Part shown: piece by piece, positions 8,532-18,101 of the stretch
How positions within the stretch are numbered: position 1 is the first letter of the stretch
How the letters are laid out: every line of letters starts with the position of its first letter
The notes under the pieces: model-generated
Seen by the model: only the letters and a program-made list of their open reading frames with translations
Told to the model about the DNA's origin: nothing
Databases searched by the model: none
Position numbers and translations under genes: made by a program
Assembly: GCA_037133915.1 (NCBI GenBank)
Contig: JBAXND010000010.1
Span: forward strand, 1-64,000
DNA length: 64,000 bases
Direction: 5' to 3'
Origin: Bacteroidota bacterium
GTDB lineage: Bacteria > Bacteroidota > Bacteroidia > Bacteroidales > CAIWKO01

Positions 8532-11500
8532 TTATTGTTTATAATGGATAATTTTATCGGAATACTCATGCGTTTTGCCATCCGCGTCTGTTCCGCTAAA
8601 CCTGAAATAATAAGTGCCTGAATTAATTGCAGAGGCATCCCAGGTAACAGTATGCGGACCAATAGAAGCAGGGCAACCGCCTATGTGATCCACTGATTTT
8701 CCGTTCACCGTGTATACATCAATAAAAACGGATGCAAGGTCGCTGCCCAGTTCATAATAAAAAGTAGTTTCTTTTGAGAACGGGTTTGGGCTGGCGTGAA
8801 CATCGTTTATCCAAGGGCTTTCCAGAACTTTAATACGCATCAGTCGGTTATTGTTTTCAAGGCATATTTCGCAGATGGAATCGAGTGATTCTATTTTTGA
8901 ATAGATTGTTACAACGTAGGCGTTTTGAGTAACTGTGTACGGCAGTGTATAAGTAATTGCCTGATGTGCCATCAAGGCGTCGTAATGCATCTCGCCAATC
9001 TTCAGTGTATCTGTTCCGATGATAGAAAATACACGAAGCATAACATTTGTAACGGGCACTGCGCCGTTCTCGGCATTGACTGTCACATTCATAACTTCAC
9101 CCTTTTGCACTTCGCTTTTGTCGGATATCAGATTTTTTAATCTGATATCGGAAGCAGGAAACACCAGAAACGATGAGTCGGGATAGGAATAACTTTGTGT
9201 TGAGAACTGCCCGCTATAACTGATATCAATTTGTGAAATCAGATTCATCAGGTCGAATATGGAATCGCAGGTACGCTCATTCAGCCTCAGATGGATGAAC
9301 AGGTCTTTTCTCTGACCCGGGGTAAATGCTCCCATAGGCGCATTTACAACAGGGTTGGAATATGTGCAGAACACGGGAAGGCTGTCGGGAAGTACGAAAA
9401 ATGCCTGCCCGTGACGGACATCCAAAACGGTATTCACTGCAATATCGCTACCCATGTTGTAAGTCGAAATCAATGCAACCACATCAAGTTTAGTATCAGG
9501 CTTAATACTCACAGAATCATTGTCACCAACAGGTTTGCCGTTGACCGAATAAATCTTTTTTGTGATTATCATCCGGGGGCCATTTGATATAATGTGCACA
9601 ACTCCCGAACTGACAGAATCATTGGTGCCGGAATAGGTGAAATTTAGCTGCTCACCTGAAGTTATCGGCAAATTTTGCGCGATAGGCGCGTTATACGTGT
9701 TTACCTGACCCTGTTCGAGCAGAAATATTTTAGACGTGTCGGCTGATGGAAAATTGTGGAAGGAGCTGATGTCAATCACTTCCTGTCCGCTGCCCTGACT
9801 GTAAGAGGCAGGGAGGCTGTTTGTCATGGCAGAAAAATCAGTACAGTTTACATCGTTAACCGACCATTTCACGTTCTGGAGACCTTTGAACTCCGGTTTT
9901 GTATTAATAGTAATATCTTTAAGATTTCCCTCGCCAATCACCAGTTTTTCAAATTGCACAACATTTCCGTTCGGGTATTTCTCGGCCATACTGAACTGCA
10001 GTTGCGGGACATCGTAATTTACCGTACCATTATGGATGCCCGTGTAATGAACTTTATCTCCGGCAATTGTGAACGGGATGCTGTAAACGCCTTTTGCCAG
10101 GGTTTCGTCAACGCTGATAAGGAAAATAAAATATGCCCTGCGTGTAGGCTGCAGAAGGTTCAGTGTGTCGCCCATTTTTACCAGAACTTCCTGATCGGGC
10201 TGATTAAAGCGCCATCCTGTAGTGAATGACCCGGGTTGATCTCCCAGATGCAGAATAGCACCGGTATTGGGGTCTGCCACCGCAGGCACCAGCGGTCTCG
10301 GGTAGGCCACATACTTCATCACCACGTGCGAGTTACCGAGTTCCGGAGGTATCACCGGTGTGACTTTTGTATCAATCCAGTTATCATCAGTACCATTGAC
10401 CACGGTAACGATTGCTTCTATAAAACTGCCACTCACGCTGAGCGGGAAGCCCGTAAGGTCCGGATTGCCCGGATCGGCCAGAGGAACAAGTGTCAGTGTT
10501 TTATGATCGACCACCGGGTCAATAATTGCAGGCAATGTTACTGCAGGGTCAATAAGACTGCAAGGATCTTTGCCTCCGGCATACGTTGAAACAGACACAT
10601 CGCCGTAGCCATAAGAAACGTGGTATGGGTCAAAATTACCATCGAACCGGTGAGGTTCGTTCAGGTCTTCAACCACGTGTTTTACATAGCATGTATCAAT
10701 TCCATATTTAACCACATAAGGGCTTGGTGAGGATTTTATGGAAAGATCAACGCCCTCCGCATATGCCGACAATGTATGAGAGAATATTACCCATGGAGAC
10801 CCGCCAAAGATTTCTTCCACAACCAGCCATCCTCCTTTACTGATATCAACGGGTCCTTCTTTTCCTTTACCTTCATAGAGTGCATTGATTGTAAAATGAA
10901 CCTTCCCGAGATCGTCAAATCCGTCGTTTCCATATATATTATCATTTCCTGCCGACCAGCCCTGGTCGACCTGACCGGCCATCCCGGCATCATTATGCGG
11001 ATAAACGTTGGGTGTACCCGTAGGATAGCTTTCGCCATCGCCAAGCATAAAAGCATCATGCAGATATCCGGTTTGGGAATGAAAACGGTCGCCGCGGTCA
11101 TCTATCCAGTCATCAATGCCATCGCCGTTCGAATCACAGAGTGCCGGCGGAATAAGCAGTTGCGGGATATGAATGTGATAGCGAAAATCGTCTTCCCAGA
11201 TGCTGATGGAATCCTGTGTGTTTGGATTATTGAGCCATTTCTGATAATTATGCCCGTCTACCTGAACAATGGCGTTCATATCGTAACTCCCGTCGTTTCT
11301 TTTGGGCAGCGTAATTTTATAATCAGAAAATCCTTTCGGGATATCATAAACCATATAACCAAAAACGCCATCGCCAAGTTTATCAATACCTTCAATAGCC
11401 ATCGACGGGTCGTTATAATCCACATCATGGCCTGCATTGCGAATCCAGTAATATGAATATTCCGTTGAGGCATCCACATTAAAGGAAATATTTGCCTTGC

Positions 11501-14099
11501 CTTTCGCAGGTAGTGTTTTTAGCACATTATTCAGGGAATCCTTAATAATGAAATTGTTTGTGAGATATTCAAACTGGAGCGGGTTTGGCAGCGGCGCGTA
11601 ATAAGTGTAGGTTGTGCGGATCGGCGTTTTCTTTGATTCATTGAAAACGGTCTTGTAATCAATATTTGAATAATTCGACCGTTTAGGCGTTGGATTGTTC
11701 ATGTCTATTTCTTCGCCACCCATCGAAAGCACAGCAATAAATTCATTATGGGGCTGGGGAACCGTTCCCACACAACTGTCGGTTGGCAACAAATGATAAT
11801 GCGAGGCAGCCGTATCAATAAACGTATAGCCTTCATAATTGTTTATGCTCTGATAGATCATCTGTGTCCATTTTATATGGCCCGTGGAATCCCTGTCCAT
11901 CCAGTGCGTCCAGGATGTATCCGTCAGATTTGGACTATTGAGGTTGGGAGAATAGGGATAAAACATACCCGGAACTGAATCGGTCAGAAGACCGTTAACA
12001 TGCCCTATACCTGCAGCCATTCCGACCAAATCAGGAGGATCAACCCAAATTTCGTAGGAGCAGAAAGGATCATATACCTGATGTCCGGGCACCTGATTGA
12101 TATTCCAGGTAACTTTCCACACGCGGATTTTATCGCCCGGTTCACCAACTTCCGGAATCCCGTCGTTATCGTTATCCTGCGCTCTCAACCCATCATGATC
12201 TATGTCTTCATAATAGGGTACGCTGTCGCCGGTAGCGAGCCTGTGCCAGGGATTTTGCCAATAGACAGAATCTTCAATCAGTGTATATCCTTTCGGATAA
12301 ATGGAGGCTGTATCAAGCCAAACATCAGGATGACCGTTATTGCTGATATCAAAATCAGGAATACCTTGGTTGTCGCTGCCTTTAAGAACATCCACGAATT
12401 TTCCCCCCGGTGTTTTCAGCACAGGAACATTGAGGCTGTGATCGACCCAATAGAACGGAACATCCTTCGGAATATACTGAACGTACTGTGTTTGTTGGGC
12501 AGGCGTACGCTCCTTGTTCTCCATAATCATAAAAACTTTAAAGGGCTGGTAGTAAATTCCAAGAAAATTTTTCCAGTTCAAATCTGCATCTGCAACAATA
12601 TCGGCGCTGAACATTACATCAGCATAAGCGTTCGTTTTATTATATCCATGTTTTCCCTCGGAATTTGAATATGTGGTAGTGTTGACGGAGGTGCTGATGT
12701 AAGTACTCCATGACATATAATGGTCAATATCCTCGTGAATCTGAGATGTGAGCGAGGGTGTTTTCAGTCGATAGACAATCACGGATTCGGAATATGGCTG
12801 TAATGAAACTCCGGTCATTATAAGATCGGAGCCATTAAAGGAATAGGTGATTCCCGTTGTGGTCACATCAACAAAAGAGAAATACGCATTAATATTTTCT
12901 TTGATAGTTATACCGGAACATGCTACTGACGATAGGTTGCGCACTTTTACACGCACTTCAAACGTATCCACTTTATCATAAGGAATTGCATTTTTACCTG
13001 CAAGAATGCCGTTGGGAAGGTTGTTATCCACAGAGCGTGTAACATCTATGCTGTTTGACAACGCATACAACAAAGTATTGAATGTCCACTGCAATTGCCT
13101 GCTGCCATTGAGTATATCGCTGTTTCCGCCAACAGTTGGCAGACCCAGATTACAGATGATTCTGCCGCCGTGCAGTTGCGGCCCTTTAAGTACGAATATT
13201 GCAGGAGCTGCATTTGTTGCCAGGCGCGCGACCACTTCCGCTCCACCCGGACTTACCAGTGGAACTGAACTTGCATAAAGAAAATTACCGGTAGCTGTAG
13301 TAGTAAACGAAATGGGATTTGTAGGGCTGCTTACATTTATAGCAACGAGATTGGTAAGTGGATCAGCGTTTACGGCATTACTGAAATCGACGGCACCCTG
13401 AGCCAGGTATCCAAGTTTTTCAATAAGGCAAACTGCATTTCCTTCGGTGTAGATGGTTCCACCGCGGCAAAGAAAAGTGTCAATCCTTGCCTTCATATTC
13501 GGTGAAGCCGCCAGCACGCTGTCCATGTATGACATGTAATCATTGCCGTTCACGGTAAATGAAGGAATAATAAGCATTTTGGTATTCGGAGAAAGATAAT
13601 TATTATCAAATGAGTGTTCATCAACCGGATAATACATATTGCTGAAAAGGTATGTGTCGAATGAATTTTTAAAATACATAGACTCCCATGAAATGCTCAG
13701 ATTGTTTTGTTTAATGGAACTTTGAAATAATGCAACCGGCTGCTGCCAGCTTTTAAATTGCAGGGAATAATGGTCCGCCCCCGACCATGTATAGTTCGGA
13801 TAATTCGTTGCTGTTACGGAATTATAGTCCTGTGGAATCTGCTCCGGCAAAATAAAACTCCCTCTGTTTGTTCCTGCCGTAGCCCAGTAAACCGAATACT
13901 CTCCAAATTTAGGAAAAAGCAGACTGTCAACATTTCCCGAAAAACGATAATCGGCTTCTGACTTCTGGAGAACCAGTTTATAGGCTTTCAGAAAATCCGC
14001 CTGTGAATTATTCGTGGGGATGATTACTCCCTGCGAAAAGACAGAACTGCTTAAAAGAAAGAGAAGTGCTGCAACGGATGAATACCGGATATTTTTCAT
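8532..14099 (-). CDS. giant secreted protein with C-terminal T9SS sorting domain
   Basis: 1855 residues. The N-terminal signal peptide ends near SSSVFSQG. The last roughly 85 residues form a type A T9SS sorting domain: it opens with the ASPNPFS motif, continues with IDVYTVNGK and ends with SGTYYFRF and a basic tail, so the protein is expected to cross the outer membrane through T9SS and be exposed at the surface or released. The body is beta-rich; segments near residues 370-460 and 1500-1750 look like the DUF11/CARDB-type Ig-like modules of adhesins. Asp-rich stretches such as DIDHDGLRAQDNDNDG and DSNGDGIDDWIDDRG (about residues 635-660 and 985-1005) resemble calcium-binding type 3 repeats. 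No catalytic domain was recognised; an adhesin or surface-layer role is inferred. Confidence 0.88.
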   Translation of the reverse strand: MKNIRYSSVAALLFLLSSSVFSQGVIIPTNNSQADFLKAYKLVLQKSEADYRFSGNVDSLLFPKFGEYSVYWATAGTNRGSFILPEQIPQDYNSVTATNYPNYTWSGADHYSLQFKSWQQPVALFQSSIKQNNLSISWESMYFKNSFDTYLFSNMYYPVDEHSFDNNYLSPNTKMLIIPSFTVNGNDYMSYMDSVLAASPNMKARIDTFLCRGGTIYTEGNAVCLIEKLGYLAQGAVDFSNAVNADPLTNLVAINVSSPTNPISFTTTATGNFLYASSVPLVSPGGAEVVARLATNAAPAIFVLKGPQLHGGRIICNLGLPTVGGNSDILNGSRQLQWTFNTLLYALSNSIDVTRSVDNNLPNGILAGKNAIPYDKVDTFEVRVKVRNLSSVACSGITIKENINAYFSFVDVTTTGITYSFNGSDLIMTGVSLQPYSESVIVYRLKTPSLTSQIHEDIDHYMSWSTYISTSVNTTTYSNSEGKHGYNKTNAYADVMFSADIVADADLNWKNFLGIYYQPFKVFMIMENKERTPAQQTQYVQYIPKDVPFYWVDHSLNVPVLKTPGGKFVDVLKGSDNQGIPDFDISNNGHPDVWLDTASIYPKGYTLIEDSVYWQNPWHRLATGDSVPYYEDIDHDGLRAQDNDNDGIPEVGEPGDKIRVWKVTWNINQVPGHQVYDPFCSYEIWVDPPDLVGMAAGIGHVNGLLTDSVPGMFYPYSPNLNSPNLTDTSWTHWMDRDSTGHIKWTQMIYQSINNYEGYTFIDTAASHYHLLPTDSCVGTVPQPHNEFIAVLSMGGEEIDMNNPTPKRSNYSNIDYKTVFNESKKTPIRTTYTYYAPLPNPLQFEYLTNNFIIKDSLNNVLKTLPAKGKANISFNVDASTEYSYYWIRNAGHDVDYNDPSMAIEGIDKLGDGVFGYMVYDIPKGFSDYKITLPKRNDGSYDMNAIVQVDGHNYQKWLNNPNTQDSISIWEDDFRYHIHIPQLLIPPALCDSNGDGIDDWIDDRGDRFHSQTGYLHDAFMLGDGESYPTGTPNVYPHNDAGMAGQVDQGWSAGNDNIYGNDGFDDLGKVHFTINALYEGKGKEGPVDISKGGWLVVEEIFGGSPWVIFSHTLSAYAEGVDLSIKSSPSPYVVKYGIDTCYVKHVVEDLNEPHRFDGNFDPYHVSYGYGDVSVSTYAGGKDPCSLIDPAVTLPAIIDPVVDHKTLTLVPLADPGNPDLTGFPLSVSGSFIEAIVTVVNGTDDNWIDTKVTPVIPPELGNSHVVMKYVAYPRPLVPAVADPNTGAILHLGDQPGSFTTGWRFNQPDQEVLVKMGDTLNLLQPTRRAYFIFLISVDETLAKGVYSIPFTIAGDKVHYTGIHNGTVNYDVPQLQFSMAEKYPNGNVVQFEKLVIGEGNLKDITINTKPEFKGLQNVKWSVNDVNCTDFSAMTNSLPASYSQGSGQEVIDISSFHNFPSADTSKIFLLEQGQVNTYNAPIAQNLPITSGEQLNFTYSGTNDSVSSGVVHIISNGPRMIITKKIYSVNGKPVGDNDSVSIKPDTKLDVVALISTYNMGSDIAVNTVLDVRHGQAFFVLPDSLPVFCTYSNPVVNAPMGAFTPGQRKDLFIHLRLNERTCDSIFDLMNLISQIDISYSGQFSTQSYSYPDSSFLVFPASDIRLKNLISDKSEVQKGEVMNVTVNAENGAVPVTNVMLRVFSIIGTDTLKIGEMHYDALMAHQAITYTLPYTVTQNAYVVTIYSKIESLDSICEICLENNNRLMRIKVLESPWINDVHASPNPFSKETTFYYELGSDLASVFIDVYTVNGKSVDHIGGCPASIGPHTVTWDASAINSGTYYFRFSGTDADGKTHEYSDKIIHYKQ

Positions 14100-14136
14100 A
14101 GAAGACTGTATTACAAATGTTCGAAGTAATTATTGT

Positions 14137-15021
14137 TCAATTGTTATGTCGGCTCGTCAAACAGCATTTCTTCCTGTATGCCGGCAGCGAATAAAAAATG
14201 CCAAGGCTGCTGTATATAAATTTATCTGTTCCGGCCTTTCCTTTTCTGACGCCAATACTTTTGGAGGTAATATTATCGAGATAATCTGAAAATGTATAAT
14301 GATATACAGCGCCTATGCGAATAGCAATACCATTTTTGAATCTGCACTCTGCCGACAGCCCAAGAGGTATACCGAGCGCAAATTGTTTTGGTTTCCCGAT
14401 ATTATCTATGTCAAGGTTGCGGTAACTGGTCTCGAAAGTATTATCTCTTGAAATAATTGCTGCCGTAGACGTATTATCATAATTTTGAGGGAGGTCACGG
14501 ATGGTCCCGTCGTTCCAGTAGTAATATGTTTTCCCGTTATTGTTTTTAAGATCGCCGGTCACTGTAAAAAAGATTGCTTCTGCGCCGGCAAATAACCAGC
14601 ATGAAAAATGTTCACGCAGTTTCCCCTGATTAGCCCAGTGCAAAAAGTTAAACGACAGGCCAAGTTGGGGTGATACCATTGTTGTTTTAAAATTCAAAGC
14701 ACGGCTTTCAGTCTTTTCGTCACCCAAAATATTTCCATAAAACAGGTTCACACACAGACGCGATGCAGTAAAAACATCGCGTTCAGCATTTAGCTGAATA
14801 CCATAACGGTAATAAAAAGGAGCCTTGAGATTATTATTTTTAAGATCCCCAAAATAAGTGGTTTCTCCTGCGCTGAGACCTATGTGGTAGCGGCTTTTCC
14901 TTTGTTCGTCGGGGGGCGTATGCTTTTCATCAGGACTGCCGGCATAAATACCGGAACCGGAGAGTATAACAATAAATGAAACAATAATACTCCTGAAAAA
15001 CCAACCGGATATTTTCATCAT
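14137..15021 (-). CDS. outer-membrane beta-barrel-like protein
   Basis: 294 residues with a signal peptide (hydrophobic segment ending SGSGIYAG). The mature part has alternating aromatic/polar strands typical of a small Bacteroidota barrel. The opening HIGLSAGETTYFGDLKN resembles the start of DUF6089-type barrels, and the protein finishes with strand-like GIFYSLPAYRK. Two adjacent ATG codons (15021 and 15018) could start it. It is first in the operon with the T9SS cargo (37 bp gap) and the OmpA protein. This suggests a membrane anchor or assembly partner for the giant protein, as PorP/SprF-like barrels are for some cargo, but it is not clearly a PorP/SprF homologue. The -7 box is at 15050-15057. 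Confidence 0.72.
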   Translation of the reverse strand: MMKISGWFFRSIIVSFIVILSGSGIYAGSPDEKHTPPDEQRKSRYHIGLSAGETTYFGDLKNNNLKAPFYYRYGIQLNAERDVFTASRLCVNLFYGNILGDEKTESRALNFKTTMVSPQLGLSFNFLHWANQGKLREHFSCWLFAGAEAIFFTVTGDLKNNNGKTYYYWNDGTIRDLPQNYDNTSTAAIISRDNTFETSYRNLDIDNIGKPKQFALGIPLGLSAECRFKNGIAIRIGAVYHYTFSDYLDNITSKSIGVRKGKAGTDKFIYSSLGIFYSLPAYRKKCCLTSRHNN

Positions 15022-15049
15022 TGAATTAATTATCCCGTATTTGGAATCT

Positions 15050-15057
15050 CAAATATA
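15050..15057 (-). promoter_or_regulatory. -7 box of the barrel / T9SS cargo / OmpA operon
   Basis: Minus strand TATATTTG, an exact TAnnTTTG match about 30 bp before the ATG at 15021. No convincing -33 element was seen. Confidence 0.45.
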
Positions 15058-15193
15058 GGCAAATATTCAATATTTTGAGTTCTGAACTCCTTTTTTTAAG
15101 TATTTAAATTTTCCGGAAGTTAATAGATGGAAAGATGCCAATGTTGAAAATTCATTGCTCCGTCTGTATCTGAACTTATAAATGATTGAACAA

Positions 15194-15478
15194 TTACATA
15201 ACCCAGAATTTAATAATACAGGCTACTGCAGCAATCACGATAGCAACGGATGTTGCGGCAATGATTATTTTTTTTCCGTCGCGGCGGAATTTACTTTCAG
15301 AGTCAGCAATCTTCTGACGAATATTCTCAGTATCGATATTGCATTCCAGCGCCTTTTTGTACCACACCACAGCATACTGATACAGTTCAATACGGTAGAA
15401 GTCGTCGCCGCGTTTTACAAAATCGTTGAATTTAATCTCCTCGGGGGACAGATGCAGGTTTTCTTCGTGATGTGCCAT
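15194..15478 (-). CDS. small C-terminally membrane-anchored protein
   Basis: 94 residues. The N-terminal 65 are charged and helical (a single TPR-like helix pair around YRIELYQYAVVWYKKALE), followed by one hydrophobic segment (about residues 70-92, IIIAATSVAIVIAAVACIIKF) at the C-terminus, as in tail-anchored inner-membrane proteins. No function is known to me. It is divergent from the membrane protein gene at 15597 and read as a single gene. The start MAHHEEN follows ordinary codon use and there is no better upstream start. Confidence 0.65.
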   Translation of the reverse strand: MAHHEENLHLSPEEIKFNDFVKRGDDFYRIELYQYAVVWYKKALECNIDTENIRQKIADSESKFRRDGKKIIIAATSVAIVIAAVACIIKFWVM

Positions 15479-15563
15479 GGCTCTATTGAATTATTTTCTG
15501 TTGCAAATTAAGCAAAACATTGGGAATGCCAAGCCTAAAATCATAAAAATAATTCAGATTCGT

Positions 15564-15571
15564 TACCTTTG
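15564..15571 (+). promoter_or_regulatory. -7 box of the 15597 membrane protein gene
   Basis: TACCTTTG, an exact TAnnTTTG match 25 bp before the ATG at 15597. Its position argues against the longer reading frame beginning at 15477. Confidence 0.5.
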
Positions 15572-15596
15572 CCAAAGAGGAACTGGAAATTCGGTC

Positions 15597-16577
15597 ATGT
15601 TAAAAATATTTCGGGGAAGTTCGGGTTTACAACTTGTATTAATACTGCTTGCAGCCGTTGCATTGTGGATGCCCGCGCTTATACACCCCCGCCCCATGCC
15701 CGCTCCCGAGCCCTGCGGACCGATGTATTCAACGCTTTACAGACTCTTTCAAGGATTTGAGGTCATTCCTTCTGCTGTCGCTTTTTTACTGTTGCTGGGC
15801 GAGGCAATCATTCTTAACAACGCACTGGCACGGCTCAGCCTGCTTCCGCGTAACAGCTATATCACCGCCTTTATTTTTGTGATATTAATGAGCTCGTGGC
15901 CTGCCTATCTCACATTGCATCCGATGTTATTCTCGGCCATGTTTGTGATACTGTCGATGCGTATGCTGCTGCGTATTTATGATAAGGAAGATCCCTTCAT
16001 GGAAGTACTGAATGCCGGACTTTTCCTGGCAATCGCCACAATGTTCAGTGTTTCGGCTCTTCCCATTTTCTTTCTGATATGGATTTGCCTGATTGTGTTC
16101 CGAATTATGAGCTGGCGCGAGTGGGCGATTTCTGTAATCGGATTTGCGCTGCCATTTGCCTTTTTGTTAACCTATTACTATGTATCAGACAGCCTGACAT
16201 CCCATCTTGCCGATTATAAAATGATTTTCTCGCATATAGGCCGCCTTGGTTATGAAACAGGCTTCAGCACATGGAATTTTATTTATTTCGGTTTGCTCGC
16301 GCTGATAGCGCTGATGTCGGTCTGGCGCCTGATTACGACTGTGGGAGAGAAAAACATAAACCTTCGTAAAATTTTTCTTGCCGTATTCTGGATGTTCTTT
16401 CTTTCATTATCCTGTCTTATGATAGGTGCTGAACAACCCGATATGAAGGCGACTATGGCAATGCTTCCGCTTTCTATAATGCTTGCGCATAATTATATCG
16501 TCAGCCGGAAAATGCTTATGAATGAACTGCTTTTTCTGCTATTTATTACCGCAATTATTCTTCAGAAATTTTTATAA
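15597..16577 (+). CDS. polytopic inner-membrane protein, unknown function
   Basis: 326 residues with about nine to ten hydrophobic segments spread over the whole length, and no soluble domain. The overall look fits the DUF6427-type membrane proteins of Bacteroidota, which often sit next to cell-envelope or glycosyltransferase genes; this assignment is tentative. The open frame extends 40 codons further upstream, but that extension is not hydrophobic, covers the promoter and overlaps the start of the divergent gene, so the ATG at 15597 is chosen. The glycosyltransferase gene 51 bp downstream has its own -7 box. Confidence 0.75.
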   Translation: MLKIFRGSSGLQLVLILLAAVALWMPALIHPRPMPAPEPCGPMYSTLYRLFQGFEVIPSAVAFLLLLGEAIILNNALARLSLLPRNSYITAFIFVILMSSWPAYLTLHPMLFSAMFVILSMRMLLRIYDKEDPFMEVLNAGLFLAIATMFSVSALPIFFLIWICLIVFRIMSWREWAISVIGFALPFAFLLTYYYVSDSLTSHLADYKMIFSHIGRLGYETGFSTWNFIYFGLLALIALMSVWRLITTVGEKNINLRKIFLAVFWMFFLSLSCLMIGAEQPDMKATMAMLPLSIMLAHNYIVSRKMLMNELLFLLFITAIILQKFL

Positions 16578-16596
16578 CGGGGCGCGGTATGAGTTG

Positions 16597-16604
16597 TATT
16601 TTTG
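16597..16604 (+). promoter_or_regulatory. -7 box of the glycosyltransferase gene
   Basis: TATTTTTG, an exact TAnnTTTG match 24 bp before the TTG start at 16629. Confidence 0.45.
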
Positions 16605-16628
16605 CAATAAATTATTAAACAAATCATT

Positions 16629-17714
16629 TTGAAGAAGATACTTTATTTGGTAGCTCACAGACCCGACCGGTCGCCCGGTCAGCGGTTCCGCTTTGAGCAG
16701 TATCTTGATTACCTCGCAGCCAATGGTTTTGAATATGAAATATCATACCTGCTGAATGAACAGGATGACAGGGATTTTTACAGCCCCGGCAAGTATTTTC
16801 GCAAGTTCTTGATTCTGCTAAAGAGCGTACGCAAACGTTTCGGCGATATTAATAAAGCGAAGCAGGCCGATATCGTTTTTATTTACCGGGAAGCGGTTAT
16901 GTTTGGCAGCACCTACTTTGAACGACGGTTGAATAAGAATGGCGCAAAGATTATATTAGATTATGATGACGCCATCTGGCTGATGGATGTGAGCGAAGGA
17001 AATAAAAACCTGAAGTGGCTGAAACGGCCTTCCAAAACCGGCGATATTTGCGGCTATTCAAGGCTTGTTATTACCGGAAATAATTATCTGGCTGATTACG
17101 CACGGCAGTTTGCAAAGCAGGTTGCCGTAATCCCTACAACACTTGTGACGGATATTTTTAAACGAATAGACACGCCTAAAATTGGTGATGCCGTCTGTAT
17201 TGGCTGGACAGGTTCTTCTACCACGCTCAAGCATCTGGAATCGGCATTGCCGTTTTTGAAAGAATTAAAATCCCGCTTCCGCGATAAAATCTCATTCCGT
17301 GTAATTGCCGACAAGCCTTTTCTGCCCGATGATCCGGATTTTGAATTTTGCAAATGGTCGAAAGAAACGGAAGTGGCCGATTTGTGCGCTATTGATATAG
17401 GCATTATGCCCTTGCCCGATGACGAATGGGCACGCGGAAAATGCGGTTTCAAAGGATTACAGTATATGGCGCTCGGCATTCCTGCCGTGATGTCGCCGGT
17501 GGGTGTGAATACCGAAATCATCAGCGATGGCGTCAATGGTTTTCTGGCTTCGTCTGTTGATGAATGGGTTGAGAAATTATCGCAACTGATTGAATCGCCC
17601 GGACTGCGTCTGCAGTTTGGAACCCAAGGGCGCAAGACCATAGAAGAACGTTACTCTTTCAATTCTCAGAAAGCAACATACCTGGAACTTTTCAGGGATG
17701 TGGCGGCAGGATAG
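16629..17714 (+). CDS. glycosyltransferase, GT-B fold (GT4-like)
   Basis: 361 residues. The N-terminal half has a Rossmann-like start (KKILYLVAHRPDRSPGQRFR) and a DYDDAIW segment typical of a group of bacterial GT4 enzymes. The C-terminal half has the nucleotide-sugar region: IGWTGSSTT, IMPLPDDEWARGKCGFK, then LQYMALGIPAVMSPVG and an E-x7-E-like stretch around NTEIISDGVNGF. It probably adds a sugar to a surface polysaccharide or glycolipid from the cytosolic face; donor and acceptor cannot be told. The start is TTG: no ATG or GTG precedes the conserved MKKILYLV opening and a -7 box lies just upstream. Confidence 0.88.
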   Translation: MKKILYLVAHRPDRSPGQRFRFEQYLDYLAANGFEYEISYLLNEQDDRDFYSPGKYFRKFLILLKSVRKRFGDINKAKQADIVFIYREAVMFGSTYFERRLNKNGAKIILDYDDAIWLMDVSEGNKNLKWLKRPSKTGDICGYSRLVITGNNYLADYARQFAKQVAVIPTTLVTDIFKRIDTPKIGDAVCIGWTGSSTTLKHLESALPFLKELKSRFRDKISFRVIADKPFLPDDPDFEFCKWSKETEVADLCAIDIGIMPLPDDEWARGKCGFKGLQYMALGIPAVMSPVGVNTEIISDGVNGFLASSVDEWVEKLSQLIESPGLRLQFGTQGRKTIEERYSFNSQKATYLELFRDVAAG

Positions 17715-18101
17715 GAAATATTTTAAGCGTTTAGAGTTGCTGAATCCTCTTTCCAAATAAAATCGCAAAAAAAATTCATATAAAGCTAACATCGTGGATA
17801 TGAGTTTGTCTTATAGGCAAATCATATAATTTTTTTATTATTCGTTTCTGAGTAAAAAATAAATTTCGCATTCACGTTTGGAAATCCTTGCCGGGCGCAG
17901 ACAACAGCCTTTGCGCTGAAATAGGCCCCCTCAAAACAGCCCTCGATTACTCAGATCTTGAAAAATAAGCGTATTCATGTTCGTCATATTATGTCAAATA
18001 AATATATTTTAAATAATTGTTTTTCAGGGTTTTAAACGTTGTTTATGATAAAATAAGCGTGTAAATTTGCCGTTATAATTATTCACTTAAATCGAAAAAA
18101 T
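17715..18101 (+). other. intergenic region before the RiPP locus
   Basis: 387 bp, strongly AT-rich apart from a central stretch around 17880-17950. No gene or RNA was recognised. The distal end holds the precursor promoter (18039-18069). The short string AAATAAGCGT occurs twice (about 17966 and 18052), the second copy just before the -7 box, which might be a regulatory site. Confidence 0.5.
18039..18069 (+). promoter_or_regulatory. promoter of the RiPP precursor gene
   Basis: TTG at 18039-18041 and an exact -7 box TAAATTTG at 18062-18069, with a 20 bp spacing that fits the Bacteroidota consensus. It predicts a 5' leader of about 25 bases before the ATG at 18102. It is among the best promoter matches in the window. 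Confidence 0.65.

Noticed and set aside
12000-12668. 222-residue open frame on the plus strand, plus several others between 8.9 and 13.9 kb
   Set aside because: Antisense to the 1855-residue T9SS cargo gene; composition and residue use look like a shadow frame, with no signal, motif or promoter.
15477-15596. Extended start of the 15597 membrane protein
   Set aside because: The extra 40 codons include the exact -7 box at 15564-15571 and overlap the start of the divergent small gene.
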